NCBI RefSeq assembly: GCF_002236115.1
Contig: NZ_NIWT01000010.1
Span: forward strand, 1 to 64,000
Direction: 5' to 3'
Length of the DNA: 64,000 bases
From: Pseudomonas jessenii
GTDB taxonomy: Bacteria > Pseudomonadota > Gammaproteobacteria > Pseudomonadales > Pseudomonadaceae
In this document: piece by piece, positions 36,757-44,843 of the stretch
How the letters are laid out: every line of letters starts with the position of its first letter
Position numbering within the stretch: position 1 is the stretch's first letter
Notes under the pieces: generated by a model
The model's database searches: none
What the model saw: only the letters and a program-made list of their open reading frames with translations
What the model was told of the DNA's origin: nothing
Program-made: the position numbers and the translations under genes

Positions 36757-37049
36757 TGCATCGGTGGCTGGCAGGCCTGGCTCTGGCGCTCTCCGTCAGT
36801 CAGGCCTGGGCGGCCGATACCCTGCGCTGTGGCAGCCAGTTGATCAGCGTCGGCGATCGCTCGAGTGAGGTCGTGCAGAAATGCGGTGAGCCGGTCAGCC
36901 GCGACTTGCTGGGGTACAAGCGCAGTGCCGATAGACGCGAGGAGTTTCAGGTCGAGGAGTGGACCTACGGACCGAATGGCGGGATGTATCAATACTTGCG
37001 GTTCGAAGGTAATCGGCTGAAGCAGATCTCCAGCAAACGCGGAAATTAA
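36756..37049 (+). CDS. DUF2845 domain exported protein
   Basis: This 97-residue protein has a signal peptide (WLAGLALALSVSQAWA). The mature part has two cysteines (LRCGSQLIS, VQKCGEPVS) and the pattern VGDRSSEVVQKCGEP typical of DUF2845/SmpA-like small periplasmic domains. The ATG overlaps the stop of the DUF748 gene (TGATG), so the two are co-translated and may act together. A GTG one codon earlier is also possible. Confidence 0.85.
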   Translation: MHRWLAGLALALSVSQAWAADTLRCGSQLISVGDRSSEVVQKCGEPVSRDLLGYKRSADRREEFQVEEWTYGPNGGMYQYLRFEGNRLKQISSKRGN

Positions 37050-37064
37050 TTAGCCACTATCCAA

Positions 37065-37088
37065 TGTGGTAGCGGGCTTGCTCCCACA
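37065..37088. repeat. Single degenerate REP unit
   Basis: GTGGTAGCGGGCTTGCTCCCACA is one REP-type hairpin without the inverted partner, 17 bases after the DUF2845 gene. Confidence 0.65.
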
Positions 37089-37108
37089 ATTGATTTTCAG
37101 CACTACAC

Positions 37109-37142
37109 ATAAAACAGGCCCCGGAAAAAAGCGCGGAGCCTG
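37109..37142 (-). terminator. Terminator downstream of the BON-domain gene
   Basis: On the minus strand CAGGCTCCG and CGGGGCCTG pair over nine positions (one G-T) around a T-rich loop, and TTTTAT follows. It lies about 107 bases after the BON gene stop and faces the end of the plus-strand DUF2845 gene. Confidence 0.65.
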
Positions 37143-37249
37143 TGACGGCCACATCCTTATGGCCCTTCGCATGAACACTCAGGTTGCAACAGACGTATGA
37201 CTCTGCCCGTCTGTCGCGCCTTCTCCCGGTCCAGGCGAGAAGCCTTGCC

Positions 37250-37606
37250 TTACTCGGCTTTGAGGCCGTCAGCGGAGACCGCCTTGACGCCTTTGATTTT
37301 CTTGGTGATGGCCACAGCCGCTTCTTTTTGCGAATCGGTCACGGCGGTGGTCGACGACAGCGATACCACGCCTTTGTTGGTTTCAACTTTGATGTCGCTA
37401 CCTGGAATGCCTTTTTCAGTCATCAGGTCAGCCTTGACTTTGGTGGTGATCCAGGTATCGGAAGTATCTTCTTTCACTTCGGTCATTTCACCGGCAGCCA
37501 GCACCATTGGCGACTGGGTTGCCTGGGTGGTTTGGGCAAACGCGGCGTTGGCCATGGTCAGGGTCAGCGCGGTAGCAGCAGCGGCAGTGATAGCGAACTT
37601 CTTCAT
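37250..37606 (-). CDS. BON domain periplasmic protein (OsmY-like)
   Basis: This 118-residue protein has a signal peptide (KKFAITAAAATALTLTMANAAFA) and a single BON domain: DTWITTKVKADLMTEKGIPGSDIKVETNKGVVSLSSTTAV through KKIKGVKAVSADGL. BON domains bind phospholipid surfaces, and OsmY proteins act in osmotic or envelope stress. OsmY has two such domains, so this is a half-size form. A sigma-54-like sequence lies 65 bases upstream of the start (37671-37687). Confidence 0.88.
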   Translation of the reverse strand: MKKFAITAAAATALTLTMANAAFAQTTQATQSPMVLAAGEMTEVKEDTSDTWITTKVKADLMTEKGIPGSDIKVETNKGVVSLSSTTAVTDSQKEAAVAITKKIKGVKAVSADGLKAE

Positions 37607-37670
37607 ACGAGTAACTCCTGTTTTTCGGAAAGTCTGCCGGATGTCTTGTCGGCAGGGTTACCAAGGATAT

Positions 37671-37687
37671 TGCGAACGCTGTGCCAA
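37671..37687 (-). promoter_or_regulatory. Candidate sigma-54 promoter for BON-domain gene
   Basis: The minus strand reads TTGGCACAGCGTTCGCA. TGGCAC is intact, and the GG and GC elements are 12 bases apart as in RpoN promoters. The -12 box is TCGC instead of TTGC. No activator site was identified. Confidence 0.5.
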
Positions 37688-37870
37688 CTTTGGAGAAGGA
37701 ACTAAAACCTTATTAATCAATAAGTTACAAAACCAGCCAACTTTCGGAATCATGCAAAATGCACGAGAAGCACAAACACTGCATGCAAGTTGCGGGTTTA
37801 TGGAAAGTTCCTAAGATGCTGAAATTTCTGAGCTTTATCTGCAACATTTGACGACGGGTCGACAAACAGG

Positions 37871-37892
37871 AAAATCCCCGCAAAAGCGGGGA
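37871..37892 (-). terminator. Intrinsic terminator of pilA
   Basis: TCCCCGC and GCGGGGA form a 7-bp stem with a TTTT loop, followed on the minus strand by TTTTCC. It begins 15 bases after the pilA stop. Confidence 0.85.
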
Positions 37893-37906
37893 CTTGATTC
37901 AGCAAT

Positions 37907-38326
37907 TCATGCCGCAGAACCGGAACACCCTTTAGGCAAGTAGTCCTCGGTAACGCTGCTCTTGCAGGACCAGCCTTTGGCTTCGTCCCGTGTCAGGGTG
38001 ACGGTTTTGCCCTGGACCACCCCCGGGGCATTGTGCAACGTACAAACGATTGATCCCGCCCCCGGCGTTGTAGCCGTCACAGACAGGGCGCAATGGTTGG
38101 TCGATGTCTTGCCAGCGGGTGCCACGTTGGCAATTGTCGGCGTTTCCCCCTGACTGATCACATCCTCGAACGGCACCTTCATTGCAGTCAGCTCGGCCAT
38201 CGCCGCCGTGACCTTGGCCCGCGCCTGGTACTTGGAATACATCGGCAGGCCCAGTGTTGCCAAGATCCCGATGATCGCTACCACGACGAGCAACTCGATC
38301 AGGGTAAAACCTTTCTGATAGTTCAT
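37907..38326 (-). CDS. pilA: Type IV major pilin PilA
   Basis: This 139-residue prepilin has a six-residue leader (MNYQKG) cleaved before FTLIELLVVVAIIGILATL, with Glu5 present for assembly. The N-terminal helix is followed by a globular head closed by a C-terminal cysteine pair (WSCKSS and KGCSG). The start at 38326 has GGAG seven bases upstream. A sigma-54 promoter lies upstream, and divergent pilC-pilD follow on the other side. The extension ATPase gene pilB is not next to it. Confidence 0.93.
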   Translation of the reverse strand: MNYQKGFTLIELLVVVAIIGILATLGLPMYSKYQARAKVTAAMAELTAMKVPFEDVISQGETPTIANVAPAGKTSTNHCALSVTATTPGAGSIVCTLHNAPGVVQGKTVTLTRDEAKGWSCKSSVTEDYLPKGCSGSAA

Positions 38327-38373
38327 GTACAAGCTCCATGCATGAGTCGAAGGCTCATGACCTGCCCCATGGC

Positions 38374-38390
38374 AGCACAGCCTGTGCCAA
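38374..38390 (-). promoter_or_regulatory. Sigma-54 promoter of pilA
   Basis: The minus strand reads TTGGCACAGGCTGTGCT with GG and GC elements 12 bases apart, predicting a start near 38363. PilA transcription in Pseudomonas is RpoN- and PilR-dependent, so this fits. In this genome the cognate kinase PilS appears broken (57382-57681). Confidence 0.8.
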
Positions 38391-38553
38391 GGCCAGAAGC
38401 CCCTGTTGGCCGGGGGCGTGGTGTTCGCAAAGCCCTTACTTACTACCAAGATCAGTACTATCTGACGTTTTTTGTCACATCACCCTTGCGGGTTTGGCCC
38501 CATCCTTTGACTAGGCTATAAGAGCAATTCAATCGGAATACCCAGGACTGAAC

Positions 38554-39771
38554 ATGGCGGTCAAGGCAGCGAAAATCAGCGTGTATGCGTGGGAAGGCAT
38601 CGACCGCAAAGGCACAAAAGTGACCGGCGAACTCAGCGCTCAAAACCCGGCGCTGATCAAGGCGAAACTGCGCAAGCAAGGCATCAGTCCGGGCAAGGTT
38701 CGCAAAAAAAACCATTCGGTTTTCAGCATGGGCAAGCGTATCAAGGCCCAGGACATTGCCCTGTTCACCCGGCAAATGGCGACGATGATGAAGGCCGGCG
38801 TGCCGTTGTTGCAGTCCTTCGACATCATCGGCGAGGGCTTCGACAATCCGGCCATGCGCAAGCTGGTGGACGAACTGAAACAGGAAGTTGCGGCAGGCAG
38901 CAGTTTCGCCGCCGCCCTGCGCAAGAAGCCCCGGTATTTCGATGAGCTGTATTGCAACCTGGTGGATGCCGGCGAGCAGGCCGGTGCCCTCGACACCCTA
39001 TTGGAGCGGGTCGCGACCTACAAGGAAAAAAGCGAAAGCCTCAAGGCCAGGATCAGGAAAGCCATGACCTACCCGCTGGTGGTGGTGTTCGTCGCAGCGA
39101 TTGTCACCGGGATCCTGCTGGTCAATGTCGTGCCGCAGTTCGAATCGGTGTTCAAAGGCTTTGGCGCCGAACTGCCGGCCTTCACCGTGATGGTCATCGG
39201 CCTGTCGCAATTCATGCAGGCCTGGTGGTGGGTGGTCCTTGGCGCGCTGATCACGATGACCTTCGGCGTACGCCACGCCCTCAGGACATCCCCGGCCTTG
39301 CGTGACCGGATGGACACCTGGCTGCTGAAACTGCCGCTGGTGGGCACCCTGATGCACAAGTCCGCCGTGGCCCGGTTCGCCCGTACTTTGTCGACCACTT
39401 TCGCTGCCGGCGTGCCGCTGGTGGAGGCTCTGGAATCAGTGGCCGGTGCGACCGGCAATAGCGTGTTCAAGCGCGCGGTATTGCGCATCCGGCAGGACAT
39501 CTCGACCGGCATGCAATTGCATTTCGCCATGCGCACCTGCGGCGTCTTTCCGAACATGGCGATACAAATGACTGCAATCGGCGAAGAGTCCGGCACCCTG
39601 GACGCTATGCTCGACAAAGTCGCGGGGTTCTACGAAGACAACGTCGATAACATGGTCGATAACCTCACCAGCCTGATGGAGCCGTTCATCATGGTGGTGC
39701 TGGGTGTTATCGTCGGTGGACTGGTAGTTGCCATGTACCTGCCCATCTTCCAACTTGGCTCAGCGATCTGA
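38554..39771 (+). CDS. pilC: Type IV pilus inner-membrane platform protein PilC
   Basis: This 405-residue polytopic protein links the cytoplasmic ATPases to the growing pilus. It has two T2SF/GspF domains: residues about 70-195 (FTRQMATMMKAGVPLLQSFDII) and about 275-395 (FARTLSTTFAAGVPLVEALESV), with three membrane helices. The length and both repeats are complete. It directly follows divergent pilA, where pilB normally precedes it, and continues into pilD. Confidence 0.95.
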   Translation: MAVKAAKISVYAWEGIDRKGTKVTGELSAQNPALIKAKLRKQGISPGKVRKKNHSVFSMGKRIKAQDIALFTRQMATMMKAGVPLLQSFDIIGEGFDNPAMRKLVDELKQEVAAGSSFAAALRKKPRYFDELYCNLVDAGEQAGALDTLLERVATYKEKSESLKARIRKAMTYPLVVVFVAAIVTGILLVNVVPQFESVFKGFGAELPAFTVMVIGLSQFMQAWWWVVLGALITMTFGVRHALRTSPALRDRMDTWLLKLPLVGTLMHKSAVARFARTLSTTFAAGVPLVEALESVAGATGNSVFKRAVLRIRQDISTGMQLHFAMRTCGVFPNMAIQMTAIGEESGTLDAMLDKVAGFYEDNVDNMVDNLTSLMEPFIMVVLGVIVGGLVVAMYLPIFQLGSAI

Positions 39772-39772
39772 C

Positions 39773-40645
39773 ATGCCCTTGAATGACATTCTGATTCACT
39801 CCGCGCTGGCCTTTGTCCTTCTCGCAGGCATCACCGGCCTGCTGGTCGGCAGTTTCCTCAATGTCGTGATCTGGCGCCTGCCGAAAATGCTCGAACGCGA
39901 CTGGCGTGAGCAGGCCCATGACATTCTCGGGCTGCCAGGCGAAACGCCGCTGCCGACCTACAACCTGTTGCTGCCCCACTCCCAGTGCCCGCACTGCGGT
40001 CACCGCATCCGCGCCTGGGAAAACATCCCGCTGCTCAGTTATGTGTTTTTACGCGGCCGCTGTTCAGCCTGTGCGGCAGCGATCAGCCCGCGCTATCCGT
40101 TGACCGAACTGGCCTGCGGCCTGTTGTCGGCGTTTGTTGCCTGGCACTTCGGCTTCGGCTGGCCCGCCTGCCTGATGCTGGTCCTGAGCTGGGGTTTGCT
40201 GGCGATGAGCCTGATCGACGCCGAACATCAGATATTGCCGGACGTGCTGGTGCTGCCGTTGATATGGCTGGGGTTGATCGTCAACAGTTTCGGCCTGTTC
40301 GTGTCGTTGCACGAGGCGCTTTGGGGGGCGATAGCCGGCTACAGCCTGCTGTGGTCGGTGTTCTGGCTGTTCAAGCTGATCACGGGCAAGGACGGCATGG
40401 GCTACGGTGATTTCAAGTTGCTGGCGATGCTGGGCGCCTGGGGTGGCTGGCAGATTTTGCCGCTGACCATCCTGCTGTCCTCGCTGGTGGGGGCCATTAT
40501 CGGGCTGATGCTGCTGCGCTGGCGCAATGCAAAAACCTCGACGCCGATCCCTTTCGGTCCCTATCTGGCCATTGCCGGCTGGATTGCGTTGCTCTGGGGT
40601 GGTCAAATAACCGACCTCTATTGGCAGTTTGTCGGTTTGAAATGA
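39773..40645 (+). CDS. pilD: Prepilin leader peptidase/N-methyltransferase PilD
   Basis: This 290-residue membrane aspartyl protease cleaves prepilin leaders at the Gly|Phe bond and methylates the new N-terminus. It serves pilins and type II secretion pseudopilins. The zinc-binding loop has two CXXC pairs (CPHCGH, CSAC), and the catalytic aspartates are in SLIDAEHQ and GYGDFK. It starts two bases after the pilC stop and overlaps coaE (ATGA). Confidence 0.95.
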   Translation: MPLNDILIHSALAFVLLAGITGLLVGSFLNVVIWRLPKMLERDWREQAHDILGLPGETPLPTYNLLLPHSQCPHCGHRIRAWENIPLLSYVFLRGRCSACAAAISPRYPLTELACGLLSAFVAWHFGFGWPACLMLVLSWGLLAMSLIDAEHQILPDVLVLPLIWLGLIVNSFGLFVSLHEALWGAIAGYSLLWSVFWLFKLITGKDGMGYGDFKLLAMLGAWGGWQILPLTILLSSLVGAIIGLMLLRWRNAKTSTPIPFGPYLAIAGWIALLWGGQITDLYWQFVGLK

Positions 40646-41265
40646 ATAGCCCTGTGGAAAAACCCTGGATTCTCGGCCTGACCGGTGGCATCGGTAGCGG
40701 CAAAAGTGCGGCCGCCCAACACTTCATCGATCTGGGCGTGCATGTGGTCGACGCCGATCATGCCGCTCGCTGGGTCGTTGAACCCGGCCGCCCGGCACTG
40801 GCACAAATCGCCGAACACTTCGGCCCCGGCGTGTTGCAGGCCGACGGGCAACTGGACCGCGCCGCGCTACGCAAATTGATCTTCGAAGTGCCAGAGGAAC
40901 GCCGCTGGCTGGAGGCCCTCCTGCATCCGCTGATCGGCGAAGAAATCGCTCACCACCTGGCGCTGGCAAAATCGCCTTATGCGATTCTGGTTTCGCCGCT
41001 GCTGATCGAGTCCGGGCAATACGCCATGACCCAACGGGTGCTGGTGATCGATGCCCCCGAACAATTGCAGATCGAACGTACCCTGCAACGTGACCAGACC
41101 AGCGAGCAGCAGGTCCAGGCGATCCTCAAGGCCCAGTCCAGTCGCCAGGATCGCGTGAGCCATGCCGACGACGTCGTGGTCAACGACCGCGACCTTGCCT
41201 GGCTGCACAGCGAGGTCGAACGCCTGCATCATTTTTACCTTTCTTTGCGTGGAGGCCAGTCATGA
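40642..41265 (+). CDS. coaE: Dephospho-CoA kinase
   Basis: This 207-residue P-loop kinase performs the last step of coenzyme A synthesis. Walker A is GLTGGIGSGKS near residue 13. DADHAARWVVEPG and the lid region LQRDQTSEQQVQAILKAQ follow, as in the family. Start and stop overlap pilD and yacG (ATGA junctions), giving one pilC-pilD-coaE-yacG transcript. Confidence 0.95.
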   Translation: MNSPVEKPWILGLTGGIGSGKSAAAQHFIDLGVHVVDADHAARWVVEPGRPALAQIAEHFGPGVLQADGQLDRAALRKLIFEVPEERRWLEALLHPLIGEEIAHHLALAKSPYAILVSPLLIESGQYAMTQRVLVIDAPEQLQIERTLQRDQTSEQQVQAILKAQSSRQDRVSHADDVVVNDRDLAWLHSEVERLHHFYLSLRGGQS

Positions 41266-41462
41266 GCCAACCAACAACCGTCGAATGCCCAACCTGTGGC
41301 GCCCCCGTGGAATGGACCGCCGAGAGCAAATTCCGGCCATTCTGTTCCGACCGCTGCAAACTGATCGACCTGGGTGCCTGGGCGTCCGAAGAACACAAGA
41401 TTCCAGTGGCTCCCGATGCCGAGGACGAGATGTTCAGCGGTGACTTCGACCCGCGCCATTGA
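41262..41462 (+). CDS. yacG: DNA gyrase inhibitor YacG
   Basis: This 66-residue zinc protein has CPTCGAPV and FCSDRCKLIDLGAWA, supplying the four zinc cysteines. The E. coli homologue binds GyrB and blocks DNA binding. The last part (EEHKIPVAPDAEDE) is acidic. It overlaps coaE by four bases. Confidence 0.93.
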   Translation: MSQPTTVECPTCGAPVEWTAESKFRPFCSDRCKLIDLGAWASEEHKIPVAPDAEDEMFSGDFDPRH

Positions 41463-41497
41463 TCCATCGAGTGGGCGATTCCAGGTTTTGATGCAGA

Positions 41498-42187
41498 TCA
41501 GGACTTGGGATCGTCGTCCTTCCAGGGAGCCGAGAGGTAGCGCGTGCGGTTGAACGTCTCAAGCCACTCCGGACAAAACACGACCAGCGCACTGACGATC
41601 ATGCCGTTGATAAACGCTTCGGGAAAAATGATCAGCCATAGATATCCGACAAAATCTTCCAGCCAGTACGGCATGGCAAAACGCTCGTCGAACCATAACA
41701 ACCAAAGCGCCAGCAGCAGACACAGCAACGCCGACAGCGCTGCGGCAAAAAATCCGGAAACGAAGATATACACGAAGGGATTTCGTGGCTGCGCCCTCTC
41801 CACCAGAATGGCGCAGCACTCGGTGACCAGCACCGGCAACGCAATCAACAGCGCGCCGTTGACCCCGACCGCCGCCAGGTCCTGTCGGCCGAGCAACACC
41901 AGCCCCGTTTGCGCCACCAGGCCACCTACCAGCGCCAGCGGCCAGTCCAGCAGTAGCGTCACTGCGGTCATGCCGATGAAGTGGTAAGACACGCCGGTAT
42001 CAAAGTCGCGCCGCACCAGCCACAACAGAAACAGCGCAAACACCGTTCCAAACAGCAGATGCTGACGACGGCTGTCGGTGAACAGTTCAACCCACGGCGC
42101 GCGACAGATCGCCCAGATCAACACCGGCACATAGATCAGCCAGCCGACCGCAAGGGTTTGCGATGACAGCAACTCTGCACCGATCAT
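41498..42187 (-). CDS. Energy-coupling factor-type (CbiM-like) membrane permease
   Basis: This 229-residue protein has about six to seven membrane helices and is related to the CbiM/ECF permease family (SYHFIGMTAVTLLLDWPLAL and GYLWLIIFPEAFINGM). No ATPase partner lies nearby, so the substrate (a metal such as Co/Ni in the family) is unsure. The start at 42187 has GGAGG 11 bases upstream, and an ATG ten codons earlier (42217) is possible. It is convergent with yacG. Confidence 0.75.
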   Translation of the reverse strand: MIGAELLSSQTLAVGWLIYVPVLIWAICRAPWVELFTDSRRQHLLFGTVFALFLLWLVRRDFDTGVSYHFIGMTAVTLLLDWPLALVGGLVAQTGLVLLGRQDLAAVGVNGALLIALPVLVTECCAILVERAQPRNPFVYIFVSGFFAAALSALLCLLLALWLLWFDERFAMPYWLEDFVGYLWLIIFPEAFINGMIVSALVVFCPEWLETFNRTRYLSAPWKDDDPKS

Positions 42188-42258
42188 GGCTACGTGCGCC
42201 TCCCAGGCGAAGAACAACAGGCACTCAGTCTACACTGCCGCCCGCATGCCCTTCGACT

Positions 42259-43191
42259 TCAAGCCCAATGCCGCGGATCGTTCATCACCGCGTCATGTTC
42301 GGCGAACAGCTTCGGCAGTTCAGACTTGAGAAAGTCCACCCAGGTGCGCACCTTGGCATCGAGAAAACGCCGCGAAGGATACAGCGCATACACATGGCGT
42401 TCGCGCAGGCGCCATGCAGGTAACACACGCAGCAAAGTACCGTCGCTCAAGGGCCCCGTCGCGGTGTAGAACGGCAGCAGGCTGATGCCCATGCCCGCCT
42501 CCGAGGCCTTGACCATCGACTCGGCAACATTGCACTGAAAGGTCTTGGCCGGGCTGACGGCGTGCTCGCCGTCCTGGTCCTGGAAAAGCCATTGATCGCC
42601 GTACAGCGGGTCGAGCATGCGCAGGCATTGATGATCGCTCAGCGCCAGCGGCTGCTGCGGCACACCCCGGCGTCGCAGATAGGCCGGGGAGGCACAGGGC
42701 ACGCTGTAGATCTGCCCGATGGCTTGCGCAACCATTTGCGAATCGGCAAGTTCCGGAGCGATCGAAATCACCACATCGTGCCCCTCCTCCAGCGGATCGG
42801 GATTACGCTGCGACAAGGTCAGCTCGAACACCACATCGGGATAGAGCTCGCTGTAGCGGGCGATCAACGGCGTGAGCAGCACACCCAGGCCGTTCATGCT
42901 GTGCACCCGCAGGCGTCCGGCCGGATTGATATGAGCGCCACGGGCCTCGGCCGTCGCCTCATCCATGGCTTCGACGATTTGCCGGCTGCGCAGCAGGAAG
43001 CGTTCGCCGGCGTCGGTCAGGCTCAAGCGCCGCGTGGTGCGTTGCAGCAGCCGCGCCTGTACATGTTCCTCCAGATCCGCCACCAATCGGGATACCTGCG
43101 CGGTCGACAGATCCAGCGCATCGGCAGCCCCGGTGAAACTGGCGCAGTCCACCACCCGGATGAATACGCGCAAGTTGTTAAGCACATCCAT
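42259..43191 (-). CDS. LysR family transcriptional regulator
   Basis: This 310-residue LysR-type regulator has an N-terminal winged helix-turn-helix (LRVFIRVVDCASFTGAADALDLSTAQVSRLVADLE) and a substrate-binding domain (GRLRVHSMNGLG onward). It belongs to the broad CrgA-like subgroup by the RTTRRLSLTDAG segment. Its target could be the divergent DUF2790 gene or the aromatic-acid uptake operon beyond it. No T-N11-A operator was assigned. Confidence 0.93.
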   Translation of the reverse strand: MDVLNNLRVFIRVVDCASFTGAADALDLSTAQVSRLVADLEEHVQARLLQRTTRRLSLTDAGERFLLRSRQIVEAMDEATAEARGAHINPAGRLRVHSMNGLGVLLTPLIARYSELYPDVVFELTLSQRNPDPLEEGHDVVISIAPELADSQMVAQAIGQIYSVPCASPAYLRRRGVPQQPLALSDHQCLRMLDPLYGDQWLFQDQDGEHAVSPAKTFQCNVAESMVKASEAGMGISLLPFYTATGPLSDGTLLRVLPAWRLRERHVYALYPSRRFLDAKVRTWVDFLKSELPKLFAEHDAVMNDPRHWA

Positions 43192-43312
43192 AAGCCCCCC
43201 TCGGGCGATGACTGTTACGTTTTATGTAAGGCTGCATCCGCCGTTCGCCTCTTTATCCGTCGGTGGCAAAGACTAAAATTCAGACATCAAAACCGACACG
43301 GAGCACGCCAAC

Positions 43313-43555
43313 ATGAAAACGTTGATCAGCTTGTTGCTGACCGTCATCGCCACCTCGGCCATGGCCGCTGACAACGAGCCCCTCGCAGTCCTTTACAACC
43401 CGGCGCAGCCACTGGACATCGCCAAGGTGGTTTCAGTGTCCGACACCGCGACCGCGTGCGGGGTTGTACCGGCGACCATGGAGTATGTCGATCATCAAGG
43501 CCAGACCCACCGTGTGACCTACAACGTCATGGGTGATTGCACCAGCAACCTGTGA
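43313..43555 (+). CDS. DUF2790 domain small periplasmic protein
   Basis: This 80-residue protein has a signal peptide (LISLLLTVIATSAMA) and a DUF2790 domain, recognisable by PLDIAKVVSVSDTATACGVVPATMEYVDHQG and the second cysteine near the end (MGDCTSNL). Such proteins are frequent in Pseudomonas and uncharacterised. It is divergent from the LysR gene and convergent with the porin gene, ten bases apart. Confidence 0.88.
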   Translation: MKTLISLLLTVIATSAMAADNEPLAVLYNPAQPLDIAKVVSVSDTATACGVVPATMEYVDHQGQTHRVTYNVMGDCTSNL

Positions 43556-43564
43556 TCACCGGGC

Positions 43565-44833
43565 TCACAGCAAGGTCCACGTGTAGCTGAGGATCAAGCG
43601 GTTCTCGTCGATATCACTGCGGTAGTTTGAACGCGCCATCGCATTGCGCACGCGAATGCCCAAACCTTTGAGGCTGCCGCTCTGCAACACATAGCCGATG
43701 TCCAGGTCACGTTCGCGATCCTTGCCCTCATAGCCCTTGCCGGTATCGACATTGTTGCCGCTGATGTAGCGCACGGTACTGGTCAGCCCCGGTACGCCTA
43801 GCGCTGCGAAGTCGTAGTCGTAGCGCGCCTGCCAGGAACGTTCATCGGTGAAGGCGAACTCATAGGTCGGCACTTCGTTGCCCAGCGGCGAGATGTTGGC
43901 AAATACCCGTGGAAATGCGCTGTCGCCGAACATGCCCTGATAGCCGACGTAAAACGTATGGCCGCCACGCTTGGCCGACAGCAACGAGAAGAACGCCTGG
44001 TTGTCGATATTGCCCAGCAGTTTTTTGCCGTCTTCGCGCGAATCGTAGTAACCGAGGTTGGCGCCGAGGATCCAGTTGCCCACTGGCTCACTGTGCTTTA
44101 AGCCCAGAAAACGCTGGTTGTAGATATCTTCCAGTTGCCCGTACCAGGCGCTGACCAAGCTGCGCTTGTCATTGAACGCATAATCAGCGCCGGCAAAATT
44201 GAAACCGTCACTGCTGACCTGACGCTGCGGCACGTGACCCAGCATCGCCTGCATCTTTTCGTCGCCAGCCTCGTTGCGCAGGCTGGTTGAACTCAAGTGA
44301 CCACCCTGCAGCGTCAGGCCATTGATCTCGTTGGAGGTGATGCTTGCGCCCTGATAACTGGGTGGCAGCAGGCGAATATCGCTGAATGCCAACACCGGCA
44401 GGTTGGGTTGCAACTCACCGACTTTCAGCTCGGTTTTGGAGTAGCGCATCTTCAACGCGCCTTCCAGACGGCTGTAGTTGTCTGCCGCGCGGCCGTCGTC
44501 CTGCACCGGCAACAAACCGGTATTGGTCCGGTCCGGAGCGCTGTCGAGCTTGAGACCGAGCAAGCCGATAACGTCCACCCCAAACCCGACGGTGCCCTGG
44601 GTGTATCCGGACTTCACATTGAGGATGAAACCCTGGGCCCACTCTTCAGCCTTCGATTGCTGGTTGGCGCCGACGATGTCGGAATAGTCGCGGCTGAAGT
44701 AGTAATTGCGCGCCTGCAACGTCGCGCTGGTGTCTTCGATAAAGCCGGTTTCAGCTGCCATCGCCCCTGTGGAAAAACCCGAGACGACAGCCAGGGACAA
44801 CGCAGAACCGGTTGTTGGGAGAATCTGTTTCAT
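43565..44833 (-). CDS. OprD family outer-membrane porin (BenF-like)
   Basis: This 422-residue porin has a signal peptide (to GAMAAE) and an 18-strand OprD-type barrel. Family landmarks are GFIEDTSATLQARNYYFSRDY at the start, SRLEGALKMRYSKTELKVGE and a terminal aromatic-rich strand RLILSYTWTLL. OprD-family channels admit small carboxylates. Being the third gene after BenK and BenE, it is probably a benzoate-type channel (BenF), but that is by context. Confidence 0.88.
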   Translation of the reverse strand: MKQILPTTGSALSLAVVSGFSTGAMAAETGFIEDTSATLQARNYYFSRDYSDIVGANQQSKAEEWAQGFILNVKSGYTQGTVGFGVDVIGLLGLKLDSAPDRTNTGLLPVQDDGRAADNYSRLEGALKMRYSKTELKVGELQPNLPVLAFSDIRLLPPSYQGASITSNEINGLTLQGGHLSSTSLRNEAGDEKMQAMLGHVPQRQVSSDGFNFAGADYAFNDKRSLVSAWYGQLEDIYNQRFLGLKHSEPVGNWILGANLGYYDSREDGKKLLGNIDNQAFFSLLSAKRGGHTFYVGYQGMFGDSAFPRVFANISPLGNEVPTYEFAFTDERSWQARYDYDFAALGVPGLTSTVRYISGNNVDTGKGYEGKDRERDLDIGYVLQSGSLKGLGIRVRNAMARSNYRSDIDENRLILSYTWTLL

Positions 44834-44843
44834 CGTTTTTCTC

